Positions 8,399 through 16,920 of a stretch of DNA of 64,000 nucleotides are shown here, piece after piece. The DNA is from Mycobacterium sp. E3251 (GTDB lineage Bacteria; Actinomycetota; Actinomycetes; Mycobacteriales; Mycobacteriaceae): the NCBI RefSeq assembly GCF_001666835.1, contig NZ_LZJF01000011.1:1-64000 (forward strand), given 5' to 3'. How positions within the stretch are numbered: position 1 is the first letter of the stretch; each line of letters opens with the position of its first letter. A model generated the notes under the pieces. That model saw only the letters and a list, made by a program, of their open reading frames with translations. It was not told the DNA's origin and searched no databases. Position numbers and translations under genes: made by a program.

Positions 8399-9117
8399 GC
8401 CAGTCAACCGCCCCGTCCAACACCGGCACGCTGTCCGAGTGGCGCCGGGCGCTCACCAAAGTCGCTGTGCCGCACCATGAGTCGCCTGCCGTCGTGCGGC
8501 GTCGCCGGATCATCGTGGCCGTCACGGTGGTCATCGGTGCCGTGGTGCTCGGGTTTTCGTTGCGGCGCCACCCGGGGGATTCGAGCTTCTACTGGCTGAC
8601 TTTGGCGCTGGCGGGGGTGTGGGTCGCCGGCGGGTTCGCGTCGGGCCCGTTGCATCTGGGCGGCATCTGTTGGCGCGGCCGCAACCAGAGGCCGGTCATC
8701 ACCGGGACGGCGATCGGTCTGCTGCTCGGCGGGGTCTTCGTGATCGGCGGGCTGATAGCCCGGGAGATCACGCCCGTGGCGGAGCTGATCACCAGGGTGC
8801 TGGAATACGCCCACCACGGGTGGTATCCGGTGATCGTGGCGATCACGCTCGTCAACGGCGTCGCCGAGGAAGTGTTCTTTCGCGGCGCGCTCTACACGGC
8901 CCTGGGCCGGTATCACCCCGTCCTGATTTCGACCATCCTCTACACGATCGCGACGCTGGCCAGTGGCAACCCCATGCTCGGCTTCGCCGCCATCATCCTG
9001 GGGACGGTGTGTGCATTCGAGCGCCGGGCGACCGGCGGTGTTTTGGCGCCGGTGCTCACCCACTTGGTGTGGGGGCTGATCATGGTGCTCGTGCTGCCGC
9101 CGATGTTCGGGGTATGA
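8395..9117 (+). CDS. CPBP (CAAX/type II) intramembrane metalloprotease-like protein
   Basis: 240-aa polytopic membrane protein with about seven hydrophobic segments. The CPBP motifs are NGVAEEVFFRGALY (about 163-176), with the paired glutamates and the FFRG arginine, and THLVWG near the C-terminus. Family members act as intramembrane proteases on prenylated or bacteriocin-type substrates, or as scaffolds. The ATG overlaps the stop of the SDR gene (ATGA). It ends two bases from the convergent gene at 9119, leaving no room for a separate terminator. Confidence 0.87.
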   Translation: MSQSTAPSNTGTLSEWRRALTKVAVPHHESPAVVRRRRIIVAVTVVIGAVVLGFSLRRHPGDSSFYWLTLALAGVWVAGGFASGPLHLGGICWRGRNQRPVITGTAIGLLLGGVFVIGGLIAREITPVAELITRVLEYAHHGWYPVIVAITLVNGVAEEVFFRGALYTALGRYHPVLISTILYTIATLASGNPMLGFAAIILGTVCAFERRATGGVLAPVLTHLVWGLIMVLVLPPMFGV

Positions 9118-9118
9118 G

Positions 9119-10468
9119 CTAACCGGTCGTCGAACTCGCGACGTCGCGCGCCAGGGCGCGCATCGCGGCGGCCTGCCGCGGCCGCGCGAGTAACCAGTAC
9201 GCCCGTCCGGGGATGCCGCTGGGGAGGAAGATCGACCGCTGCGTGAGCTGGCTGCCGCCTTCCTTGCGGGGCGCGACGGTGATTTCCAGCCATTGCTGCC
9301 CGAGCTTGTGCCTTCGCGCTCGCAGCCGCATCCCGGAGCCGGGTTCGGCCTCTTGCACCGTCCAGCGGCCGCCGCGCGCGGCTCTGCCCACGGCGTTTTC
9401 CAGAGCCCTCCACACGTCCTCGGGCCCGGCCTCGATCGCGGCAATCTGAACCTCGGTGTAGACGATCTCGCCGGCCCACTCGGGGTCGCTGGGCAGCAGG
9501 TTGGCCGGCTCGGTCCGCAACGACGACCAGGTGGCGTCGGGCAGCCCGCGCTGAGCCCGATTGAGCGCGAGTTCGACGGCCCGGCGGTAGGCGGTCAGGC
9601 CGCCGGACGGCGGAGTGATGATGCTGTCGATGTCGTGGTTGCGCATGACCGCGTCGCATTCCAGCGATTCGATCAGCGGCCGCGCCAAGCCCGGGGGAAT
9701 CGGCGTCACCGTGCCCACCCAGAGGCTGGCGATCGTCGGTGTCAGGAACGGCAGCACGATCAGGTATCGCTTGCCCAGCCCGGCCACGTCGGCGTAAACG
9801 CGCATCATGTCGCCGTACTCCAGGACGTCGGGCCCACCGATGTCCCACGTCCGCGATGACGGCACCGGCGCCGTCGCCGCCGCGACCAGGTAGTACAGCA
9901 CGTCGCTCACCGCGATCGGCTGGATCTTGTTGTGCACCCACTTCGGAGTGGTCATCACCGGCAACCGGTCGGTTAGGTGGCGGATCATCTCGAAGGATGC
10001 CGAGCCGGAACCGACGACGACCCCGGCCTGCAGCACGACGGCCTCGACGCCTGACTCGATGAGGGCCTCGCCCACGGCCTTGCGGGATTCCAGGTGCGGT
10101 GACAGCTTGCGGCCTTCGGGATGCAGCCCGCTGAGATACACCACCCGGCGAACCCCGGTGCGGCGCGCCGCGGTCACGACGTTGCGGACCGCGCGCGTCT
10201 CCTCGTCGGCGAAATTCTCCGACGTGCCCATCGAGTGGACCAGGTAGTAGACGACGTCGATCCCGTCGAACGCGGCGACCAGCGAATCGACGTCGCCCAG
10301 GTCGCCGCGTGCGACCTCCGCCTGTTGTCGCCACGGAACGTCCGCCAGCTTCACCGGGTTGCGCGCCAAGGCGCGCAACTGATGGCCCTCGTCGAGCAGT
10401 CGCGGCACCAACCGGCCGCCGATGTAGCCGGTCGCTCCGGTCACCAGGCAGCGCATCGGTTCAACCAT
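9119..10468 (-). CDS. NAD(P)-binding atypical SDR with C-terminal DUF2867-type extension
   Basis: 449 aa. Residues 5-300 form an NmrA-like Rossmann domain (MRCLVTGATGYIGGRLV, VVYYLVHSMGTSENF, VVYLSGLHPEG). About 130 further residues (from SDPEWAGEIVY to the end) resemble the DUF2867 domain, a START-like fold often fused to such reductases. GGAG with 5 bases spacing supports ATG 10468; the internal ATG at 10456 begins the Rossmann strand directly. The protein at 7253 is a shorter paralogue without the extension. No substrate can be assigned. Confidence 0.87.
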   Translation of the reverse strand: MVEPMRCLVTGATGYIGGRLVPRLLDEGHQLRALARNPVKLADVPWRQQAEVARGDLGDVDSLVAAFDGIDVVYYLVHSMGTSENFADEETRAVRNVVTAARRTGVRRVVYLSGLHPEGRKLSPHLESRKAVGEALIESGVEAVVLQAGVVVGSGSASFEMIRHLTDRLPVMTTPKWVHNKIQPIAVSDVLYYLVAAATAPVPSSRTWDIGGPDVLEYGDMMRVYADVAGLGKRYLIVLPFLTPTIASLWVGTVTPIPPGLARPLIESLECDAVMRNHDIDSIITPPSGGLTAYRRAVELALNRAQRGLPDATWSSLRTEPANLLPSDPEWAGEIVYTEVQIAAIEAGPEDVWRALENAVGRAARGGRWTVQEAEPGSGMRLRARRHKLGQQWLEITVAPRKEGGSQLTQRSIFLPSGIPGRAYWLLARPRQAAAMRALARDVASSTTG

Positions 10469-10552
10469 CGGTTCTCCGTTCCTCGAGAGGGGAGGCTGAC
10501 GCGACAGGATTGCCGGAACGATGCGGGACTAAAAGCCCTCGGCCGAACGAAT

Positions 10553-11362
10553 TCAGCGGTCGGTGAAGTCCGGCGTGCGGCGCTGCTGGAAAGCGGTTGC
10601 GCCCTCGACGAAGTCGTGCGATCGCAGCAGCACGGCCTGCCCCTCGTACTCGCGCTGCAAAGCCGGATCCAACTGGGGGAGGGTGGCCGCGTTGATGGCG
10701 AGCTTGGTCTTGCCGAACGCCGCGACCGGTCCCGCCAGCAGCCTGGCGATCACCTTGTCCACCTCGGCCTCGAATTCGTCGGCCGGGAAGACCGCGCTGA
10801 CCAGTCCCCAGGACAGCGCCTCGGCGGCGGGCAGCCGTTCGGGCAGGAGCGCCATGTGCATCGCCCGGATGCGGCCGACCGCGGCGGCGATCAGTGCGGA
10901 CGCACCGCCGTCGGGCATCAGGCCGATCTTGGTGAACGCGAGCATGAAAAAGGCGTTCTCCGAAGCCAATACGACGTCGCAAGCCAGCGCCAGGGAAACG
11001 CCGACGCCGGCCGCCGGTCCCTGGACCACCGCGACCACCGGGTGCGGCACCGCGGCGATCGCCCGGATCAGGCGGTTGATCTCCACGACGATCTCGTCCG
11101 GCGGGACCCCCGTGCTGGACACGTCGTCGGCGCCGATGCCCGCGCCGGAACAGAAGCCCCGGCCCGCACCGCCGAGGCGCACCACCTTCACCTCCGGATC
11201 GGTGGCCGCGCGCTCCATCGCGTCGGCGATGCCGGTAATCACCGGCAGGGTCAGCGAATTGAGGCTGTCGGCCCGGTCGATGGTCACCGACAGCACGCCG
11301 TCGGACGACGTGACGGAAAGGCCTGCGACGGGGGTCAGGGTGTCGATCGCGGATTGCGCCAT
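10553..11362 (-). CDS. Crotonase-family protein, probably an enoyl-CoA isomerase (PaaG-like)
   Basis: 269-aa crotonase fold (EchA10/11 position next to mcr in H37Rv, by memory). The oxyanion segment GRGFCSGAGIGADD is present. The hydratase glutamates are not: the first site reads GVGVSLALACD and the second reads MLAFTKIGLMPDGGA. The Asp in GLMPDGG is the PaaG/isomerase-type catalytic acid, so I favour delta-3/delta-2 isomerase over hydratase. The gene is divergent from mcr with a 97-base intergenic region. The length is normal. Confidence 0.88.
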   Translation of the reverse strand: MAQSAIDTLTPVAGLSVTSSDGVLSVTIDRADSLNSLTLPVITGIADAMERAATDPEVKVVRLGGAGRGFCSGAGIGADDVSSTGVPPDEIVVEINRLIRAIAAVPHPVVAVVQGPAAGVGVSLALACDVVLASENAFFMLAFTKIGLMPDGGASALIAAAVGRIRAMHMALLPERLPAAEALSWGLVSAVFPADEFEAEVDKVIARLLAGPVAAFGKTKLAINAATLPQLDPALQREYEGQAVLLRSHDFVEGATAFQQRRTPDFTDR

Positions 11363-11459
11363 GGGCTCACCCTAAGTGACCGGGCTGCGCGCCGGTCCGG
11401 GGCGGCTGCGAAGATGCCAACTACAACGGGCGTCAGAGCAGACGAAAGGTCGGTAGATC

Positions 11460-12545
11460 GTGGCTGGACCGCTGAAGGGACTTCGGGTCGTCGAGTTGGC
11501 CGGCATCGGGCCGGGTCCGCACGCGGCGATGATCTTGGGGGATCTGGGCGCCGACGTGGTGCGCATCGATCGGCCATCGACTGGCCCGGGTGGTGTCGCC
11601 AAGGACGCCATGCTGCGCAACCGGCGGGTGGTGACCGTCGACCTCAAGTCCGACGAGGGACGTGCCGTCGTGCTCAAGCTCGTCGCAAAAGCCGACGTGT
11701 TGATCGAGGGCTTCCGCCCCGGCGTCACCGAGCGGCTCGGCCTCGGGCCCGAACAGTGCGCCGAGGTGAACGAGCGGCTGATCTACGCCAGGATGACCGG
11801 CTGGGGACAATCCGGCCCGCGCAGTCAGCAAGCGGGCCACGACATCAACTACATCTCCCTCAACGGGATCCTGCACGCCATCGGCCGGGCGAACGAGCGG
11901 CCGGTGCCGCCACTGAACCTGGTCGGCGACTTCGGCGGCGGCTCGATGTTCTTGTTGGTCGGCATCCTGTCCGCCCTGTGGGAGCGGCAGAACTCCGGCA
12001 AGGGTCAGGTGATCGATGCCGCGATGGTCGACGGCTCCAGCGTGCTGATCCAGATGATGTGGGCGATGCGGGGATTGGGCATGTGGTCGGACGCGCGCGG
12101 GACCAACATGCTCGACGGCGGCGCGCCCTACTACGACACCTACGAGTGCGCCGACGGGCGTTACGTCGCAGTGGGCGCCATCGAGCCGCAGTTCTACGCG
12201 GCCATGCTGTCCGGGCTGGGCCTGGACGCCGCCAACTTGCCGCCGCAGAACGACGTGAGCCGCTGGCCCGAGCTGCGCGCGGCGCTGACGGCGGCCTTCG
12301 CCGCCCACGACCGTGACCACTGGGCGAAGGTGTTCGCCGATTCCGACGCGTGCGTGACCCCGGTGCTGGCGTTCGGCGAGGTGGACAGCGAGCCGCACAT
12401 CACCGAGCGGAACACCTTCTACGAGGTGGACGGCGGCCTGCAGCCGTTGCCTGCCCCGCGGTTCTCCCGCACCACGCCCGACGTGCCTCGGCCTCCGGCC
12501 GCCCCCCTGGCCGACGTCGAAGCTGTGCTGAACGACTGGGTATAG
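11460..12545 (+). CDS. mcr: Alpha-methylacyl-CoA racemase
   Basis: 361-aa CaiB/BaiF class III CoA-transferase-fold enzyme that interconverts (2R)- and (2S)-methylacyl-CoA, needed to oxidise methyl-branched fatty acids and cholesterol side chains. The catalytic triad known from M. tuberculosis MCR (His126, Asp156, Glu241) is matched here by [16 protein letters not shown] and [12 protein letters not shown] start at 11460, preceded by AAAGG. The next gene is an SDR in the H37Rv order (mcr-Rv1144). The palindrome at 12550-12567 lies just after the stop. Confidence 0.95.
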   Translation: MAGPLKGLRVVELAGIGPGPHAAMILGDLGADVVRIDRPSTGPGGVAKDAMLRNRRVVTVDLKSDEGRAVVLKLVAKADVLIEGFRPGVTERLGLGPEQCAEVNERLIYARMTGWGQSGPRSQQAGHDINYISLNGILHAIGRANERPVPPLNLVGDFGGGSMFLLVGILSALWERQNSGKGQVIDAAMVDGSSVLIQMMWAMRGLGMWSDARGTNMLDGGAPYYDTYECADGRYVAVGAIEPQFYAAMLSGLGLDAANLPPQNDVSRWPELRAALTAAFAAHDRDHWAKVFADSDACVTPVLAFGEVDSEPHITERNTFYEVDGGLQPLPAPRFSRTTPDVPRPPAAPLADVEAVLNDWV

Positions 12546-12549
12546 TCGC

Positions 12550-12567
12550 CAACCAACTGGTTGGCTG
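12550..12567. promoter_or_regulatory. Operator-like palindrome between mcr and the SDR gene
   Basis: CAACCAAC-TG-GTTGGCTG: 8-base arms with one mismatch around a 2-base centre, ending 20 bases before the SDR start. Its size fits a TetR or similar dimeric regulator. AAGGAAGG at 12573-12580 follows as the SDR ribosome binding site. Confidence 0.45.
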
Positions 12568-12586
12568 GACTCAAGGAAGGACTCGC

Positions 12587-13339
12587 ATGGAAATCAAGGA
12601 CGCCGTAGCCGTCGTCACCGGGGGCGCCTCGGGCCTCGGCTTGGCCACCACCAAGCGGCTCCTGGACGCCGGGGCGCAGGTGGTGGTGATCGACCTACGG
12701 GGCGAAGAGGCCGTCCAAGAGCTCGGCGAGCGCGCCCGCTTCGTGCAGGCCGACGTCACGGACGAGGCGGCCGTCAGCAAGGCGCTGGACACCGCCGAAT
12801 CGCTGGGCCCGGTGCGCATCAACGTCAATTGCGCCGGCATCGGCAACGCCATCAAGACACTGTCCAAGGACGGCCCGTTTCCACTGGACGCCTTCAAGAA
12901 GGTGGTCGGGGTCAACCTGATCGGGACGTTCAACGTGCTGCGGCTGGCCGCCGAGCGCATCGCCAAGACCGAACCGGTCGGTGAGGAGCGCGGCGTCATC
13001 ATCAACACCGCGTCGGTCGCCGCGTTCGAGGGCCAGATCGGCCAGGCCGCTTACTCGGCGTCCAAGGGCGGCGTGGTCGGCATGACGCTGCCGATCGCGC
13101 GCGACCTGTCGCGCGAGCTCATCCGCGTGGTGACCATCGCGCCGGGATTGTTCAAGACCCCGCTGCTGGGCTCGCTGCCCGAGGAGGCGCAGAAGTCGCT
13201 GGGCAAGCAGGTTCCCCACCCGGCCCGGCTGGGGGATCCCGACGAGTACGGCGCGCTCGCGGTGCACATCATCGAAAACCCGATGCTCAACGGCGAAGTC
13301 ATCCGCCTGGACGGCGCCATCCGCATGGCTCCTCGCTGA
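12587..13339 (+). CDS. Short-chain dehydrogenase, 17beta-HSD10-like 3-hydroxyacyl-CoA dehydrogenase
   Basis: 250-aa classical SDR. NAD-binding motif [14 protein letters not shown] (residues 11-24), NCAGIGNA (about 82), catalytic Ser in [11 protein letters not shown] and Tyr-Lys in AAYSASKGG (about 155-163). The closest named family is type 10 17beta-hydroxysteroid/2-methyl-3-hydroxyacyl-CoA dehydrogenase, which fits beside the methylacyl-CoA racemase in branched acyl-CoA oxidation. ATG 12587 has AAGGAAGG 6 bases upstream. A perfect hairpin terminator follows at 13352. In H37Rv the equivalent is Rv1144. Confidence 0.93.
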   Translation: MEIKDAVAVVTGGASGLGLATTKRLLDAGAQVVVIDLRGEEAVQELGERARFVQADVTDEAAVSKALDTAESLGPVRINVNCAGIGNAIKTLSKDGPFPLDAFKKVVGVNLIGTFNVLRLAAERIAKTEPVGEERGVIINTASVAAFEGQIGQAAYSASKGGVVGMTLPIARDLSRELIRVVTIAPGLFKTPLLGSLPEEAQKSLGKQVPHPARLGDPDEYGALAVHIIENPMLNGEVIRLDGAIRMAPR

Positions 13340-13351
13340 GGCCGCCAAACA

Positions 13352-13384
13352 CGAAAGCCCCCCGCGTTGAGCGGGGGGCTTTCG
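13352..13384. terminator. Strong hairpin terminator (bidirectional)
   Basis: CGAAAGCCCCCCGC-GTTGA-GCGGGGGGCTTTCG is a perfect 14-bp stem with a 5-base loop, 12 bases after the SDR stop. The A/T pairs at the stem base give a short U-rich exit in either direction. It separates the SDR gene from the two convergent small ORFs. Confidence 0.85.
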
Positions 13385-13399
13385 TAACGGAGCAAGAAC

Positions 13400-13462
13400 T
13401 TATCGGCGGAACCATCGACTGACGGCGGGTTCGGCCATTAACAGGCGGGCGAGCATGCTCAT
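13400..13462 (-). CDS. Possible 20-aa peptide gene
   Basis: Minus-strand ORF MSMLARLLMAEPAVSRWFRR, with GAGG 8 bases before its ATG and only 9 bases after the stop of the 48-aa ORF. It ends 15 bases before the terminator hairpin at 13352-13384, so the two small ORFs and the hairpin look like one transcription unit. The peptide is amphipathic with a basic end (WFRR). I do not know the family. Such a short ORF could be chance. Confidence 0.35.
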   Translation of the reverse strand: MSMLARLLMAEPAVSRWFRR

Positions 13463-13471
13463 AGTCGGACC

Positions 13472-13618
13472 TCAGCTCGCCGCTTGCAGTTCGTCGAACT
13501 GCTCCGAGGTCTCGCCTTCCACCAGGACGTCGCCGTGGTAGAGGGCTTCGAAGTCAACCTTGATGACGTCGGCACTTGTGTCGTCGATCCACATGACACT
13601 GAGCGTATGGGCCACCAT
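13472..13618 (-). CDS. Small hypothetical protein (48 aa)
   Basis: Minus-strand ORF beginning MVAHTLSVMWIDDTSADVIK and continuing with VDFEALYHGDVLVEGETSEQ, ending QAAS. The acidic, beta-alternating sequence looks like a real protein rather than a GC-rich chance frame (few Arg/Pro runs). No strong Shine-Dalgarno precedes either ATG (13618 or the in-frame ATG of MWIDD at 13594). It is followed by the 20-aa ORF and then the terminator hairpin. Function unknown. It would be missed by gene callers with a length cutoff. Confidence 0.5.
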   Translation of the reverse strand: MVAHTLSVMWIDDTSADVIKVDFEALYHGDVLVEGETSEQFDELQAAS

Positions 13619-13903
13619 TAAGGAATCTTTGAGTCACGATTCGGAAAACCGTGGCAATTTACCGCTCGGTAGGTTGTACGCGGCCGACCGCGGCGTTTAG
13701 CCCCGTGACCTGCTTAGTTGCCACACATTTTTCTGGCCGGACTCTTACTGTCGCCGCGGTTTAAAACGCCGCATTGAACCGTGCGGCCGCCGCCGCCCGT
13801 GCTTAAAGAGGAATCTGTTTGACGCGTGAAAATTAGCGTTTGTTAAGTTGCGCGGGTACGCCAGCGGCCAGGGCGATCAGCACCGGCGGCGGAAGGGCTC
13901 GAC

Positions 13904-16216
13904 ATGCTGCAGGGGATCGCCCGATTGGCCATCGCGGCGCCGCGCCGCATCATCGCAATAGGTGTCCTGGTCTTCATCGCCGCCGCGATCTTCGGCATCC
14001 CCGTCGCCAAGAGCCTGTCGCCCGGGGGCTTCCAGGATCCGCGCTCGGAGTCCGCCCACGCGATCCAGGTGCTGACCGACAAGTTCGGGCAGAGCGGTCA
14101 GCAAATGCTGATCCTGGTGACAGCGCCCGGGGGCACCAACAGCGAACAGGCCCGCACGGTGGGGACCGACCTGGTCAACGGGCTGCAGAAGTCACCGTTG
14201 GTCTACAACGTGTCGTCGCCGTGGACGGTCCCCCCGGCGGCGGCCGCCGACCTGATCAGCCGCGACGGCAAGTCGGGCCTGCTGGTCGTCAACCTCAAGG
14301 GCGGCGAGAACTACGCGCAGACCAACGCCCAGACCATCGCGGACCAATTCATCCACGACCGTGACGGCGTGACCGTCAGCGCCGGCGGCGCGGCGATGCA
14401 GTACGCCCAGATCAATACCCAAAACCAGGCCGATCTGCTGGTGATGGAGATGATCGCGCTCCCGCTGAGCTTCCTGGTCCTCATCTGGGTGTTCGGCGGG
14501 CTGCTGGCGGCCGCTTTGCCGATGGCGCTGGGCGCCCTGGCCGTCGTCGGTTCGATGACGGTGTTGCGGCTGATCACGTTCAGCACCGAGGTGTCGATCT
14601 TCGCGCTCAACCTGAGCACCGCGTTGGGCCTGGCGCTGGCGATCGATTACACACTGCTGATCGTCAGTCGCTACCGCGACGAGCTGGCCGAGGGCAGCGA
14701 CCGGGAAGAGGCGCTGATCCGGACCATGGCGACCTCCGGGCGCACGGTGCTGTTCTCCGCGGTCACCGTGGCGTTGTCCATGTCGGCGACCGTGGCGTTC
14801 CCGATGTACTTCCTCAAGTCGTTCGCCTACGCCGGTGTGGCCACCGTGGCCTTCGTCGCGACCGCCTCGATCGTGATAACGCCGGCCGCCATCGTTCTAC
14901 TGGGCCACCGGCTGGACGCGCTGGACGTGCGCCGGCTGCTGCGCCGCGTCTTTCGGCGCCCCGAGCCGGTGCACAAACCCGTCGAGCAGCTGTTCTGGTA
15001 CCGGTCGAGCAAGCTGGTGATGCGCCGCTGGGCACCGATCGGCCTGACCGTCGTCGCATTGCTGCTCCTGCTCGGCCTGCCATTCCTCGGCGTGAAATGG
15101 GGCTTCCCGGACGACCGGGTGCTGCCGCGTTCGACCTCTTCCCACCAGGTCGGTGACCGACTCCGCAACGATTTCGCGGACGACTCCGACACGTCCGTGC
15201 CGGTCGTCATTCCCGATGCGCGTGGCCTGAGTCCGGCGGACCTGGACCGATACGCCTCGGACTTGTCGCGAGTTCCCGACGTGTCGGACGTGTCGGCTCC
15301 GGGCGGGACGTTCGTCGGGGGGAACCGAACGGGACCACCCGCCGGGGCCACCGGGCTGGCCGACGGCAGCGCCTTCCTGACGGTCAGCAGCACGGCGCCG
15401 CTGTTCTCGCCGGCCAACGACGCCCAGCTCAAGCGGTTGCACGAGGTGCCCGGGCCGGCCGGCCGGGCCGTCGCGATGGGTGGTGTCGCCCAGGTCAACC
15501 GCGACAGCGTGGACGCGGTCACCGACCGGCTTCCGCTGGTGCTCGGGCTGATGGCCGCCATCACGTTCGCGCTGCTGTTCTTGCTCACCGGCAGCGTGGT
15601 ACTGCCGGCGAAGGCGCTGGCCTGCAACATCCTCTCGCTGACCGCGGCCTTCGGTGCACTGGTGTGGATCTTCCAGGACGGGCATCTCGGCGCGCTCGGA
15701 ACCACGCCGAGCGGGACGCTGGTCGCCAACATGCCGGTGCTGCTGTTCTGCATCGCCTTCGGGTTGTCGATGGACTATGAGGTGTTTCTGCTCTCGCGGA
15801 TCCGCGAGTACTGGCTCGCGTCGGGGGCCGCTCGACCCGGACGGCCGACCCCGAAGGAGGCGCACGCCGCCAACGACGAGAGCGTCGCGCTCGGCGTCGC
15901 CCGGACCGGCCGGGTGATCACGGCGGCGGCCTTGGTGATGTCGATGTCGTTCGCGGCGCTGATCGCCGCCCACGTTTCGTTCATGCGGATGTTCGGCCTG
16001 GGGCTGACGCTTGCCGTGTTCGCCGACGCCACCCTGGTGCGGATGGTCGTGGTGCCGGCGTTCATGCATGTGATGGGCCGGTGGAATTGGTGGGCGCCCA
16101 GGCCGCTGGCCTGGCTGCACGATCGGTTCGGCATCAGCGAGGGAGTAGCCCACGGATACCTCGAGCCGGTCCTCGACGGCGGCCCGCTGGGGAAACCCGT
16201 GCCCAACATCGGCTGA
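13904..16216 (+). CDS. mmpL13: MmpL-family RND lipid transporter, intact MmpL13
   Basis: 770-aa RND transporter with 12 expected membrane helices: one N-terminal helix, a periplasmic domain (about 35-185), helices 2-6, a second periplasmic domain (about 400-540), helices 8-12. The proton-relay Asp-Tyr pairs are in ALAIDYTLLIVSRYRDEL (TM4) and GLSMDYEVFLLSRIREY (TM10). In H37Rv the same position holds mmpL13a and mmpL13b, a split gene; here it is one uninterrupted frame. It probably exports an envelope lipid. No large cytosolic C-terminal domain as in MmpL3. No mmpS gene is nearby. Confidence 0.93.
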   Translation: MLQGIARLAIAAPRRIIAIGVLVFIAAAIFGIPVAKSLSPGGFQDPRSESAHAIQVLTDKFGQSGQQMLILVTAPGGTNSEQARTVGTDLVNGLQKSPLVYNVSSPWTVPPAAAADLISRDGKSGLLVVNLKGGENYAQTNAQTIADQFIHDRDGVTVSAGGAAMQYAQINTQNQADLLVMEMIALPLSFLVLIWVFGGLLAAALPMALGALAVVGSMTVLRLITFSTEVSIFALNLSTALGLALAIDYTLLIVSRYRDELAEGSDREEALIRTMATSGRTVLFSAVTVALSMSATVAFPMYFLKSFAYAGVATVAFVATASIVITPAAIVLLGHRLDALDVRRLLRRVFRRPEPVHKPVEQLFWYRSSKLVMRRWAPIGLTVVALLLLLGLPFLGVKWGFPDDRVLPRSTSSHQVGDRLRNDFADDSDTSVPVVIPDARGLSPADLDRYASDLSRVPDVSDVSAPGGTFVGGNRTGPPAGATGLADGSAFLTVSSTAPLFSPANDAQLKRLHEVPGPAGRAVAMGGVAQVNRDSVDAVTDRLPLVLGLMAAITFALLFLLTGSVVLPAKALACNILSLTAAFGALVWIFQDGHLGALGTTPSGTLVANMPVLLFCIAFGLSMDYEVFLLSRIREYWLASGAARPGRPTPKEAHAANDESVALGVARTGRVITAAALVMSMSFAALIAAHVSFMRMFGLGLTLAVFADATLVRMVVVPAFMHVMGRWNWWAPRPLAWLHDRFGISEGVAHGYLEPVLDGGPLGKPVPNIG

Positions 16217-16281
16217 CGCCCGGATCGGTTCGTCGGCAAGACCCTATTGTGAGGCTCATCCGAGTCGGAAGGTTGACGTGT

Positions 16282-16911
16282 ATGACAACGGCGGTCGACA
16301 ACCCGTTCTTCGCGCGCATCTGGCCCGTCGTCGCCACCCATGAAACCGAGGTGATCCGGGCCCTTCGCCGGGAGAACCTTTCGGGGCTGTCGGGGCGGGT
16401 GCTGGAGGTCGGCGCGGGCATTGGGACGAACTTTCCGCACTACCCGGAGTCGGTCCACGAGGTGGTCGCGGTCGAGCCCGAGCCGCGGCTGGCCGCCCAG
16501 GCGCGTGCCGCGGCGGACGTGGTACCCGCCCGCGTCGTCGTGACGGGCGAGACGGCCGAAGGGTTCAGCGGCGGCGAGCCGTTCGACGCCGTGGTGTGCT
16601 CGCTGGTGTTGTGCTCCGTGCAGGATCCCGGCGGCGTGCTGCGACGCCTCTATTCGCTGCTGCGCCCGGGTGGAGAGCTGCGCTACCTCGAGCACGTGGC
16701 GAGCGCAGGAGCGCGGGGCCGTTTCCAGCGGATCGCCGACGCGACGCTGTGGCCCCGGTTGTTCGGCAACTGCCACACCCACCGCGACACCGAGCGCTCG
16801 ATCATCGACGCCGGATTCGAAGTCGACTTTTCCCGGCGCGAGTTCACGTTGCCGGCGTGGGCGCCGATGCCGGTTTCGGAAATCCTGCTGGGCCGCGCCC
16901 GCAGGCCGTAG
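16282..16911 (+). CDS. Class I SAM-dependent methyltransferase (Rv1147-like)
   Basis: 209-aa methyltransferase of the type-11/phospholipid N-methyltransferase-like group. Motif I is VLEVGAGIGTNFPHY (about 40-54), the acidic loop VVAVEPEPRL (about 63) binds the SAM ribose, and motif IV reads FDAVVCSLVLCSVQD (about 97). The C-terminal half (HTHRDTERSIIDAGFEVD) matches proteins related to METTL7/UbiE. The substrate is unknown; it follows mmpL13, as in H37Rv. ATG at 16282; the other frames are shadows. Confidence 0.88.
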   Translation: MTTAVDNPFFARIWPVVATHETEVIRALRRENLSGLSGRVLEVGAGIGTNFPHYPESVHEVVAVEPEPRLAAQARAAADVVPARVVVTGETAEGFSGGEPFDAVVCSLVLCSVQDPGGVLRRLYSLLRPGGELRYLEHVASAGARGRFQRIADATLWPRLFGNCHTHRDTERSIIDAGFEVDFSRREFTLPAWAPMPVSEILLGRARRP

Positions 16912-16920
16912 ATCCCGCGG

